From positions 10,493 to 74,492 of the forward strand of contig CAZNKR010000002.1 of assembly GCA_964573715.1 (NCBI GenBank): DNA of 64,000 bases, written 5' to 3'. Source of the DNA: SVEL01 sp964573715 (lineage in GTDB: Bacteria; Bacillota; Clostridia; Lachnospirales; Lachnospiraceae). Numbering within the stretch: position 1 is the stretch's first letter; every line of letters starts with the position of its first letter. The notes under the pieces are model-generated. The model did not search any database and had not been told where the DNA came from. It worked only from the letters and a program-made list of their open reading frames with translations. The position numbers were made by a program, and so were the translations under genes. Shown here in pieces: positions 8,354 through 16,494 of the stretch.

Positions 8354-8782
8354 ATGTTAAACGTAGGCAGTTTAAATGAAGGTTTTGTACTAGATCATAT
8401 TCAAGCCGGTAAAAGCATGGATATATATAATTATCTAGGTCTTGACAAGCTTGATTGTCAGGTTGCTATTATTAAAAATGCGAAAAGCAATAAAATGGGC
8501 AGAAAAGATATTATTAAAATTGAATGTTCTCTAGATGTTATTAATTTAGATATTTTAGGATATATTGATCACAATATTACAGTAAACATCATTCACGAAG
8601 GATCGATTGTTGATAAAAATCAACTAAAGCTTCCAAATGAAGTTAAAAATGTTTTTAAATGTAAAAATCCTAGATGTATTACTTCTATTGAGCAGGAGCT
8701 TGAACAAGTATTTATTCTTACTGATCCAGACAAGCAAATATATCGTTGCAAATACTGTGAAGAGAAATATTCTAATAATTAA
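8354..8782 (+). CDS. pyrI: Aspartate carbamoyltransferase regulatory chain
   Basis: PyrI binds nucleotides and confers allosteric control on PyrB. The 142-residue protein has the N-terminal allosteric domain (FVLDHIQAGKSMDIYNYLGL) and the C-terminal zinc domain with four cysteines in the order CKNPRC...YRCKYC. The ATG lies ten bases after the pyrB stop with AGGAGG between them, so the pair is cotranscribed. A bidirectional hairpin terminator follows. Confidence 0.96.
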   Translation: MLNVGSLNEGFVLDHIQAGKSMDIYNYLGLDKLDCQVAIIKNAKSNKMGRKDIIKIECSLDVINLDILGYIDHNITVNIIHEGSIVDKNQLKLPNEVKNVFKCKNPRCITSIEQELEQVFILTDPDKQIYRCKYCEEKYSNN

Positions 8783-8833
8783 ATATTTTAATAAAATATA
8801 TTCTAATAATTAAATTTACAAATAATTTTTCAT

Positions 8834-8871
8834 AAAAAAAGAGGCCATCAAAATTGATAGCTTCTTTTTTT
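8834..8871. terminator. Bidirectional terminator between pyrI and rnpB
   Basis: A stem GAGGCCATCAA / TTGATAGCTTC (one mismatch and one G-T pair) is flanked by A7 on the left and T7 on the right. It can therefore end pyrBI on the plus strand and rnpB on the minus strand. Confidence 0.8.
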
Positions 8872-9213
8872 GTAAGCCTGACTATAAGCCGGGTTATGTT
8901 ATCGATGATCATCTATCTAGATCTAATGTCACCATTAGATTCAAGCGACCTACCCGAGACAGGCGGGCAACCTTATGTCTCATGTTCGGTCTTGCTTCGA
9001 ATGGGGTTTACATATGCCCTGCATGTTACCATCCAGGCGGTAGTCTCTTACACTGCCTTTCCACCCTTACCACATAAGTGGCGGTTTATTTCTGTTGCAC
9101 TTTCCTTAGAGTTCCCTCCACCAGACGTTATCTGGCATCCTGCCCTATGAAGCCCGGACTTTCCTCACCTGCAGCCTTTCGTCTCTGCAGCCGCGATCAT
9201 CCGTCAAACTTAC
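8872..9213 (-). ncRNA. rnpB: RNase P RNA, bacterial class A
   Basis: The minus strand carries the universal RNase P RNA core: GAGGAAAGTCCGGGCTTC near the 5' end, AGGGCAGGATGCCAG, GAACTCTAAGGAAAGTGC, CGCCTGGATGGTAACATG, GACCGAACATGAG and the 3' segment ending in a GTCAGGCTTAC arm. That arm pairs with GTAAGTTTGAC at the 5' end to form P1, which sets the ~342-nt boundaries. The RNA is the catalytic subunit that removes 5' leaders from tRNA precursors. It is convergent with pyrBI and has its own promoter. Confidence 0.95.
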
Positions 9214-9221
9214 AAATTCAA

Positions 9222-9250
9222 ACTTTAACATTAACAAAATCTTTTGTCAA
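9222..9250 (-). promoter_or_regulatory. Promoter of rnpB
   Basis: On the minus strand TTGACA (9245-9250), a 17-base spacer and TAAAGT (9222-9227) precede the predicted RNA 5' end by eight bases. Confidence 0.75.
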
Positions 9251-9347
9251 GCACATCTAACAAATCATTGCCCATCATTGTCCATTGGATGTTCATTTAT
9301 CCTCATTGGATCTTATTCTTTATATGTCAAATTGCTTTTAATTATTT

Positions 9348-11021
9348 TTATAAATCAAAGCAGCCACCACCAACAAACTCTCTTACAAGGGAATTAGCCG
9401 GAATTTTCTCTGTGGATATACCCAAGAAATAGTTCAAAAACTTGATTAGTCTGTTTGCTTCATCGTATTCAGGTGATGTACGTGGAATACTATAAAGCAA
9501 TGGTTCTGCATACTGTTTAAGAACACATAGCTCATAAATAAGTGCAGAATTAAACATAACATCAGCTTCCTCTTGAAATGGGAAAATGTAATTTTCTTCC
9601 CCATTTCTAACTGACTGCCATCTTCCTATTGTTTCTGCGGCAGAAGTTCCTCTAGTTCTTGCATCCCTTACAATACGTCTAATCAATCTTGCATCTGTTG
9701 TAGGTATTCTATTGTGTTCATCTACATTTAGTGAATTAAGTGCACTAATATAGATTTTAAATTTACTGTTTTTATCAAGAGCATAAGAAAGCTTGTCATT
9801 TAAGCAATGTATACCTTCAATTACAAGTACATCATCCTTTCCAAGTTTGAGTTTCTTTCCGTTATATTCTCTTTTGCCTGTTACAAAATTGTAGGTTGGC
9901 AGCTCGATGGTTTCCCCTTTTCCAAGGGCAATCATATCTTCGTTAAACTTCTTTACATCTAAAGCCTCAAGAACCTCAAAATTGTAATTTCCCATTTCAT
10001 CTCTTGGTGAATGCACTCTATCAATAAAATAGTCATCCACAGCAATTGGATGTGGTTTTAATCCAATTGCCCTTAATTGAATGCTTAACCTATGTGAAAA
10101 TGTAGTTTTACCTGAGGATGATGGTCCAGCAATCATTACATATTTAATATTGTTACGATTCTTTATTTGTTCAGCAATTTCAGCAATCTTTTTTTCCTGT
10201 AATGCTTCTTGAACTAATATCATATCTTCAATGTTTCCATTGCATATTTGCTCATTTAATGCACCAACTGTATCAATATCAAGCATTTCACCCCATTGTG
10301 TGGCTTCTTTAAGAACATTGTATACCTTTCGTTGTGGTACAAATTCTGGCAATTCTGTAGGTTTTTCCTTCACTGGAAGCTGTAATACAAATCCGTCATC
10401 ATAGGGAATGAGTTTAAATACTTTTAAATATTTAGTTGATGGAAGCATATATCCATAAAAATAATCTTCATAACCATTAAGTGAATATACATTAACCTTT
10501 GAATTGCTTCTAAATTTAAATAATTTTACCTTATCATTCATTTTATGTTTTCTAAAGTTATCTATTGCCTGATGTCTGTCTAAGCTACTTTTGTTAATGG
10601 GATAATCTTGTGTTACCATCTGCTCCATATGATTCTGAACCAAATATAACAAATCTGGTGTAATCTCTACCTTGCCATACAATTTACAAAATAAGCCTTT
10701 ACTTAATGAATACATAATACTTATTTTATCAATATTTGTTCTTCCACAAACATCATAAAAAGCCTTTAACATCAATAATGTTGCACTTCTTTTGTATGTG
10801 TCCATTCCACATGTTGTTGCTGTAGTATAAAACATTATTTTTGATGATTCTTCCACTGATTTTGATAATTCAGTTAATTTACCATCTACACTGGCTAAAA
10901 CAATATCATATGCAAAATTCTTTTGAAAATCTTTTACAATATCTATAAGCAATGTTCCCTTTTCATATTCCCTTTGTTCATCATTAATACTTAATTTAAT
11001 CATTTCTGACACATTAACCAC
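9348..11021 (-). CDS. Nucleoside kinase with threonyl-tRNA-synthetase-like N-terminal region (TGS + Udk)
   Basis: The C-terminal half (residues ~285-557) is a uridine-kinase-type phosphoribulokinase/uridine kinase domain, with P-loop GPSSSGKTT at 299-307 and AVDDYFIDR and VLVIEGIHCL downstream. Residues ~8-65 resemble a TGS domain and ~70-235 the second additional domain of ThrRS. This arrangement recurs in Clostridia and Thermotogae; members are annotated as nucleoside kinases. The start is uncertain: GTG at 11021 with GGAAAGG close by, or ATG at 11003. It lies 12 bases after trmK. Substrate cannot be read from sequence. Confidence 0.85.
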   Translation of the reverse strand: MVNVSEMIKLSINDEQREYEKGTLLIDIVKDFQKNFAYDIVLASVDGKLTELSKSVEESSKIMFYTTATTCGMDTYKRSATLLMLKAFYDVCGRTNIDKISIMYSLSKGLFCKLYGKVEITPDLLYLVQNHMEQMVTQDYPINKSSLDRHQAIDNFRKHKMNDKVKLFKFRSNSKVNVYSLNGYEDYFYGYMLPSTKYLKVFKLIPYDDGFVLQLPVKEKPTELPEFVPQRKVYNVLKEATQWGEMLDIDTVGALNEQICNGNIEDMILVQEALQEKKIAEIAEQIKNRNNIKYVMIAGPSSSGKTTFSHRLSIQLRAIGLKPHPIAVDDYFIDRVHSPRDEMGNYNFEVLEALDVKKFNEDMIALGKGETIELPTYNFVTGKREYNGKKLKLGKDDVLVIEGIHCLNDKLSYALDKNSKFKIYISALNSLNVDEHNRIPTTDARLIRRIVRDARTRGTSAAETIGRWQSVRNGEENYIFPFQEEADVMFNSALIYELCVLKQYAEPLLYSIPRTSPEYDEANRLIKFLNYFLGISTEKIPANSLVREFVGGGCFDL

Positions 11022-11033
11022 ACCTTTCCTTGA

Positions 11034-11729
11034 CTAGTTATCATAAAAGCTCAATGCCTTATACACTAGTCCTAATTTTAAAATTAATTCCTTTTTTCTA
11101 TCTGTGGTGTCTGATTTACCATTATCAGGCAATGAATTAATTATCTTTTCAATATTTTCCTTTTCCTTATTCAAATATGTAAAACATACCTCATCATTAT
11201 TTTTAAGTAATAACCTTCCATATCTTAATTCATAATCTAAATATTTATCCTCCACACCCTTTACCCATTTCATAACCACATAATATTTTCCCATATCCAT
11301 AACCATTTGCTCATTTACTATTTTATATCCATTTTCACTTAAATATTCCCTAACAAGACTACATTCTGAGTGAGGTGATAATATTAACTCTTTCGCTGTA
11401 CTTGCTACCTTCCAGCCATTTTTTAATATTTCACAGGTAAGTGCACCACCCATACCCGCAATTAATATGGAATCAGCTTCATTTTCCTTTAGCTTGTAAA
11501 GACCATTTGAGAGTCTAACTTCAATCTTTTCTTGGAGATTGTTTTCTTGGATATGTTCCTTTGCTCTTTCAAGTGGTCCTTCATTAATATCCATTGCATA
11601 TGCATATGGAATAATTCCCGAACCTACAAGGAAAATAGGAATATATCCATGATCTGTTCCTATATCTGCTAGCTTGCTGTTTTTTGTAACAAAGCTTGCA
11701 ACAAGCTGTAATCTATTTGATAATTTCAT
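11034..11729 (-). CDS. trmK: tRNA (adenine22-N1)-methyltransferase
   Basis: TrmK methylates A22 in bacterial tRNAs using S-adenosylmethionine. This 231-residue protein has the SAM-binding motif LADIGTDHGYIPIFLVGSG (residues ~20-38), an acidic end to the next strand (AYAMDINEGP), and the family's NPY-like motif position in SILIAGMGGALTCEIL. It is coupled to rpoD: the rpoD stop TAA overlaps its ATG (TAATG). The rpoD-trmK neighbourhood is conserved in Firmicutes. Confidence 0.93.
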   Translation of the reverse strand: MKLSNRLQLVASFVTKNSKLADIGTDHGYIPIFLVGSGIIPYAYAMDINEGPLERAKEHIQENNLQEKIEVRLSNGLYKLKENEADSILIAGMGGALTCEILKNGWKVASTAKELILSPHSECSLVREYLSENGYKIVNEQMVMDMGKYYVVMKWVKGVEDKYLDYELRYGRLLLKNNDEVCFTYLNKEKENIEKIINSLPDNGKSDTTDRKKELILKLGLVYKALSFYDN

Positions 11730-12862
11730 TATTCCTCCAAATAATCAATAAGCTTTTTACTTCTACTTGGATGACGAAGCTTTCTAAGTGCTTTTGCCTC
11801 AATTTGGCGAATTCTTTCACGAGTTACGCTAAATTCCTTTCCTACTTCCTCCAAGGTTCTAGTTTTTCCATCAACTAATCCAAATCTAAGTAATAAAACT
11901 TTTTGTTCTCTATCAGTAAGTGTTCCTAAAACTTCCTCTAGCTGTTCTCTTAGTAATGTAGCTGTAGCAGCCTGTGTTGGTGTTGCTATATGGTCGTCCT
12001 CAACAAAATCAGCTAAATGACTATCTTCTTCTTCTCCTATTGGAGATTCTAAAGATACAGGTTCCTGAGAAATCTTACGAATTTGACTAACCTTTTCTAC
12101 AGAAATATCCATTCTACTTGCAATTTCTTCATCTGATGGCTCTCTACCAAGTTCTTGCACAAGCTGTCTTGATGTTCTTGATAATCTATTAATAGTTTCA
12201 ACCATATGAACAGGTATCCTAATTGTTCTTGCCTGGTCTGCAATTGCCCTTGTAATAGCCTGCCTTATCCACCATGTTGCATATGTACTAAACTTATACT
12301 GTTTGGTATAGTCAAATTTATCTACAGCCTTTAATAATCCCAGATTACCCTCTTGAATTAAATCTAAAAACTGCATACCCCTTCCAACATATCTTTTTGC
12401 AATACTAACAACAAGTCTAAGATTAGCTTCCGCCAACTTCTTTTTTGCTTCAAGATCACCGTTTTCTATTTTTTGTGCCAATTCAATTTCATCGGCAGCA
12501 GTTAATAAAGGCACCTTACCTATTTCTTTTAGATACATTCTTACTGGATCTTGTGTACTTACACCTTCCATGACTGATAAATCTATTTTATCAACACTTT
12601 CTATATCATCATCTACTAAATCCTCTTCAATGATTTCTTCAAGTGATTCTTCATCTGGCTCTTGTAAATCATCTTCAAGCTTTAATATTTCTAATCCATT
12701 ACTTTTAAGAGTTTCAAATATTTGCTCATACTGTTGTGGTGTGATCAATGTATCTGGAAAGAATCCCGCAATCTGTGGGTATTCAATAACTCCATTATTC
12801 TTACCTCCAAAATTTACCAACTCCTGTAATTCTGTTTCAAAACTGTTTCCCAATACATCCAT
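11729..12862 (-). CDS. rpoD: RNA polymerase primary sigma factor (sigma-A)
   Basis: This is the housekeeping sigma factor, 377 residues, typical of Firmicutes. Region 1.2 includes DPVRMYLKEIGKVPLL. Regions 2.1-2.4 include DLIQEGNLGLLKAVDKFDY and STYATWWIRQAITRAIADQ. Region 4 has the helix-turn-helix TLEEVGKEFSVTRERIRQIE. An acidic N-terminal region (residues ~60-95) precedes region 1.2. The ATG has AGGAGG upstream. It sits directly after dnaG and dgt, the classic macromolecular-synthesis operon. The consensus -35/-10 boxes found at many sites in this window are those it would read. Confidence 0.98.
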   Translation of the reverse strand: MDVLGNSFETELQELVNFGGKNNGVIEYPQIAGFFPDTLITPQQYEQIFETLKSNGLEILKLEDDLQEPDEESLEEIIEEDLVDDDIESVDKIDLSVMEGVSTQDPVRMYLKEIGKVPLLTAADEIELAQKIENGDLEAKKKLAEANLRLVVSIAKRYVGRGMQFLDLIQEGNLGLLKAVDKFDYTKQYKFSTYATWWIRQAITRAIADQARTIRIPVHMVETINRLSRTSRQLVQELGREPSDEEIASRMDISVEKVSQIRKISQEPVSLESPIGEEEDSHLADFVEDDHIATPTQAATATLLREQLEEVLGTLTDREQKVLLLRFGLVDGKTRTLEEVGKEFSVTRERIRQIEAKALRKLRHPSRSKKLIDYLEE

Positions 12863-12898
12863 CCTGATAAACCTCCTGCGATTAATGATTTACACTAA

Positions 12899-14653
12899 TT
12901 ATAGTGTGATATGGATTCTATTCAGTTCATTTTGCTCTTTAATTATCTGTTGTAAAACAGTAATATCTGTAACTGATCGGCTTCTATAATCAATACTGTT
13001 CTTTTTAACAGTAATTATCGTATCATTTAGTGTTTTTTCCCTCTCTGTGGCTGTTAGTTCCTCTCTAACTGTGGCATTGAATAACCCCGCTACTTCTGAC
13101 TGTTCTTCACTATCTTCAAAATGATTAATTATTTTTGCAGGATTAATATATCCAGCTTCAAGTTGTTCATATAACATACTAGCTACTTCGTGATATATTG
13201 GAAGTACAAAATCATCAACGGTAATAATATTTTTTGTTTTCCCATATATTCTATTGTCTTCAATAAGCCAGGTTAAAAAGGTCTTCAAAGCCATTCTAAC
13301 TGAATCATCTTTTTGTTTTTTTATATCACCATTTGGTTTAGGCTTTGTAATTAAGTCCTCTTCCGTAAGGGTAAGTGACATACTATTTACACTCTTTATT
13401 AAAGAATCCTTTGGTATGAAAAATTCTTCACTAACAGCATCAATATATACATTTCTTTCTAGCTCATCCCTAAATTCAAGTAATTTTCTAGCTACACTTT
13501 GATAAAAAGTCGCCTTCACCTGAGGATCTTTCAAATCAAGTCCTTCTTGCATTTTGTCTATTTCAAAAAGGAAGCTATTTCTGGCACTATCAATTCTTTG
13601 CTGATACTCCTTCGTACCTAAAGCTTTAATAAATTCATCAGGATCCTTGTATGGATTCATATTTATTATTTTTGAAGCAAGTCCAACACTTTTACATATT
13701 GGAATAGCCCTAAGTGCTGCTTTTACACCAGCTACATCGGAATCATAAGTTAGATACACATCTTTAGTATACTTTTTAATTAGCGCTGCTTGTCTAGGTG
13801 TGTATGCTGTTCCTAATGAAGCTACCACATTTGTAAAACCTGCCTGATGTAATGAAATAACATCCATGTAACCTTCACAAATTAAAATATTATCTTTTCT
13901 TGATGTTCTAGCAATATTCATTCCATATAAATTTTTACTTTTATCAAAAAGAATGGTTTCAGGGGAATTTAAATATTTAGGTTGTCCATCACCCATTGCT
14001 CTTCCACCAAATCCAATCACTCGATTGTTTACATCCATAATTGGAAACATAACTCGTCCAGAAAATTTATCATAAACTGTTTTTTCAGTATATGTAAATA
14101 GTCCCGATTCCTTAAGTACATAATCATCATAGCCTTTAGAACGCATATACTGATACAAATCATTAGAGTAATTGGTTGAAAATCCAAGTCCAAACTTTTT
14201 AATAGTTTCATCACTTAATCCACGATTAATTAAATAGTCATAACCTATTTTTCCCTTTTCACTCTTTAAAATACGATAAAAATACATTGCTGCTTCTTTA
14301 TTAACATCCAAAAGTCTTGATTTCAAATCAGCTTTTTTCTTGTCCTCTTCACTATATTCACCTTCTGGTAATGAAACTCCTGCTCTGTCAGCAAGAAGCT
14401 TAACCGCCTCTGTAAATGAATAATTTTCATATTTCATAATAAATGTATATACATTTCCACCAGCGCCACAACCAAAACAATAATACATCTGTTTTGAAGG
14501 TGTCACAGAGAATGAAGGTGACTTTTCTGAATGAAATGGACACAAGCCAAAATACGTACTGCCCTTTTTTTGTATTTTTACATACGAGGACACCACGTCA
14601 ACAATATCATTTTTCATTCTTATTTCTTCAATTAAATCATCTGAGTAATACAT
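12899..14653 (-). CDS. dnaG: DNA primase
   Basis: DnaG makes RNA primers at the replication fork. I start at ATG 14653 (MYYSDDLIEEIRMKNDIVD), 584 residues, because homologues begin there, GGTGA lies upstream, and the longer frame to 14776 would run through the dgt gene. The zinc finger is C38, H41, C59, C62 (LCPFHSEKSPSFS and YYCFGCGAGG). The Toprim core has ILICEGYMDVISLHQAG and YLTYDSDVAGVKAA. The C-terminal helicase-binding region is less conserved. It begins 16 bases after the dgt stop. Confidence 0.97.
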   Translation of the reverse strand: MYYSDDLIEEIRMKNDIVDVVSSYVKIQKKGSTYFGLCPFHSEKSPSFSVTPSKQMYYCFGCGAGGNVYTFIMKYENYSFTEAVKLLADRAGVSLPEGEYSEEDKKKADLKSRLLDVNKEAAMYFYRILKSEKGKIGYDYLINRGLSDETIKKFGLGFSTNYSNDLYQYMRSKGYDDYVLKESGLFTYTEKTVYDKFSGRVMFPIMDVNNRVIGFGGRAMGDGQPKYLNSPETILFDKSKNLYGMNIARTSRKDNILICEGYMDVISLHQAGFTNVVASLGTAYTPRQAALIKKYTKDVYLTYDSDVAGVKAALRAIPICKSVGLASKIINMNPYKDPDEFIKALGTKEYQQRIDSARNSFLFEIDKMQEGLDLKDPQVKATFYQSVARKLLEFRDELERNVYIDAVSEEFFIPKDSLIKSVNSMSLTLTEEDLITKPKPNGDIKKQKDDSVRMALKTFLTWLIEDNRIYGKTKNIITVDDFVLPIYHEVASMLYEQLEAGYINPAKIINHFEDSEEQSEVAGLFNATVREELTATEREKTLNDTIITVKKNSIDYRSRSVTDITVLQQIIKEQNELNRIHITL

Positions 14654-14669
14654 CTTATTCACCAATAAC

Positions 14670-15677
14670 CTAAAATTTCCAAAATTTAGGTACAAACTCT
14701 TCTTCAAATTTACTAACAGAATACTGATCAGACATGCCCGCGATATAATCACAAACAACCTTATCTGGTTTTTCATTTAAATCATATATTAAATGTAAAA
14801 ATTCATCTGGCAGTTTCTCTATTTTATCAAGATACAACGTATAAAGTTCCATCAGCATTCTTCTTGCTTTGTATTCCTGTCCTTTAGCAACTGGATTTTT
14901 ATATACACTCTCAAACATAAAGCTTCGCAATCCCTGCATCGCATTCTCCATATGCTTGGACATAATTATTTCATTTAAATCCATACTATTAGATACAATA
15001 TCACGAATAAGTGTATCTAATCTTTTTTTTGTAGAATTTCCAAGTATATCTGTAAATTCTTTTGGTATATCTTCTTCAAATAAAATCTTGGCTCTTATAG
15101 CATCATCAATATCATGATTTATGTATGCAATCTTATCTGACAATCTAACAACTTTGCCCTCTAATGTACCTGGATGCCCACTTGTTCTATGATTAACTAT
15201 TCCATCTCTGACTTCTTTTGTTAGATTCAATCCTAAACCATCATTTTCTAATAGTTCTACTACTCTAACACTTTGTTCATAATGAGCAAATCCGTACTTA
15301 CAAACTGCATTTAATGCTCTTTCTCCAGCATGACCAAAAGGAGTATGCCCTAAATCATGACCTAATGCGATGGCTTCTGTTAAATCTTCATTTAACCTAA
15401 GTGACCTTGATATGCTCCTAGCAATCTGGGATACCTCAAGAGTATGGGTAAGTCTTGTTCTATAATGATCACCTTCAGGAGCTAAAAAAACCTGGGTTTT
15501 GTGTTTTAATCGTCTAAACGCCTTTGAATGAAGGATTCTATCCCTATCTCTTTGATAAACAGTTCTCATATCACAAGGTTCTTCAAACCTGTCACGTCCT
15601 TTGCTATCTATACTATGTGCAGCAAATGGACTTAGTAAGTATTCTTCATTCTTTTCTATATTTTCACGAATATTCAT
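14670..15677 (-). CDS. dgt: HD-domain deoxyguanosinetriphosphate triphosphohydrolase-like protein
   Basis: This family cleaves dNTPs to deoxynucleosides and triphosphate. The 335-residue protein starts at ATG 15677 with GGAGGG seven bases upstream; an adjacent TTG codon (15680) is less likely. The HD metal motif is visible: RLTHTLEVSQIARSIS, GHDLGHTPFGHAGE and a late D in VRLSDKIAYINHDIDDA. The DRDRILHSKAFRRLKHKTQV segment is a family hallmark. It lies between deoD and dnaG on the minus strand, so purine deoxynucleoside handling is linked to replication genes. Confidence 0.93.
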   Translation of the reverse strand: MNIRENIEKNEEYLLSPFAAHSIDSKGRDRFEEPCDMRTVYQRDRDRILHSKAFRRLKHKTQVFLAPEGDHYRTRLTHTLEVSQIARSISRSLRLNEDLTEAIALGHDLGHTPFGHAGERALNAVCKYGFAHYEQSVRVVELLENDGLGLNLTKEVRDGIVNHRTSGHPGTLEGKVVRLSDKIAYINHDIDDAIRAKILFEEDIPKEFTDILGNSTKKRLDTLIRDIVSNSMDLNEIIMSKHMENAMQGLRSFMFESVYKNPVAKGQEYKARRMLMELYTLYLDKIEKLPDEFLHLIYDLNEKPDKVVCDYIAGMSDQYSVSKFEEEFVPKFWKF

Positions 15678-15692
15678 CAAAACCCTCCTGCT

Positions 15693-16400
15693 TTACAACG
15701 TTTGTAATGCAATCTCCATCATATTCGTAAATGAATTTTGACGTTCAATTGCAGAAGTAATCTCATCAGAAACAAAGGAATCCGATATTGTAAGTAAACA
15801 AGCGGCTTTTTTTCCTAATATTTTAGCATTATGAAATAATGCAAAGCTTTCCATCTCCACGCATAAGCATCCTAAATCATCACGAAGTTTATTGAAATAT
15901 GTTCCATCTCCTTGTCTGTAAAAAACATCTGACGAATGAATCATACCTTCTTTAACAGTGATATTTAGTGAGTTTGCCGCAGCTTTTATCTTTTGGTTTA
16001 AATCAAGTGATGGGTAAGTAATATTATCAGTTAATCCACTTTGTGTTTTAGCAAAAGATGATTCTGAATAAGCGGCTGTTGCTAGTACTACATCATAAAT
16101 CTTAAGCTCCTTTGTATAAGAACCGGCACTACCTATTCTAATAATATTATCTACATCATACATACTAAAAAGTTCATATGAATATATACCAATAGAAGGC
16201 ATACCCATTCCCGAACTCATAACGGATACTTTTTTGCCTTTGTATGTTCCTGTATAGCCTAAATTGTTACGAACATCATTAAATAACACAGGATTGTCTA
16301 AATATGTGTCAGCTATCATCTTTGCTCTTAATGGGTCACCTGGCATCAATACAGTTTTTGCAATATCACCTATATTGGCATTATTATGTGGTGTTGACAT
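15693..16400 (-). CDS. deoD: Purine-nucleoside phosphorylase, DeoD type
   Basis: DeoD splits purine (deoxy)nucleosides into base and (deoxy)ribose-1-phosphate for salvage. The 235-residue length is normal for the hexameric high-specificity class. Motifs visible are HNNANIGDIAKTVLMPGDPLR at the start, MGMPSIGIYSYELF, RIGSAGS, CVEMESFALF and LTISDSFV. The start has GGGAGGTAC upstream. It has its own promoter, and a 24-bp perfect palindrome lies between promoter and gene. It is followed by dgt at 15 bases, so the two are likely cotranscribed. Confidence 0.97.
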   Translation of the reverse strand: MSTPHNNANIGDIAKTVLMPGDPLRAKMIADTYLDNPVLFNDVRNNLGYTGTYKGKKVSVMSSGMGMPSIGIYSYELFSMYDVDNIIRIGSAGSYTKELKIYDVVLATAAYSESSFAKTQSGLTDNITYPSLDLNQKIKAAANSLNITVKEGMIHSSDVFYRQGDGTYFNKLRDDLGCLCVEMESFALFHNAKILGKKAACLLTISDSFVSDEITSAIERQNSFTNMMEIALQTL

Positions 16401-16420
16401 ATAGTACCTCCCTTATGCTT

Positions 16421-16444
16421 TGTCTAAATAAATTTATTTAGACA
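16421..16444. promoter_or_regulatory. 24-bp perfect palindrome in the deoD leader (candidate operator)
   Basis: TGTCTAAATAAA is followed directly by its exact reverse complement TTTATTTAGACA. It lies 22 bases downstream of the deoD -10 box and ~20 bases before the ATG. No T-run follows, so it is not a normal terminator. The position suits a repressor site, but a transcript hairpin near the RBS is also possible. Confidence 0.55.
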
Positions 16445-16465
16445 TTTACGAAAAAACTACGTTAC

Positions 16466-16494
16466 ATTATATCATATTTTTTTCTACATCGCAA
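16466..16494 (-). promoter_or_regulatory. Promoter of deoD
   Basis: TTGCGA (16489-16494), 17 bases and TATAAT (16466-16471) with an extended TG just upstream (TGATATAAT). The -35 overlaps the last codons of the ABC transporter gene. Confidence 0.65.

Noticed and set aside
8854..9150. Plus-strand ORF over the rnpB region
   Set aside because: The sequence is the complement of RNase P RNA with a clear fold and promoter; no coding sense.
12570..12989. Plus-strand Ser-rich ORF opposite rpoD
   Set aside because: Antisense shadow; the runs of Ser mirror acidic codons of rpoD.
14653..14776. N-terminal extension of DnaG
   Set aside because: It translates the dgt 3' end in another frame; homologues start at MYYSDD and an RBS precedes it.
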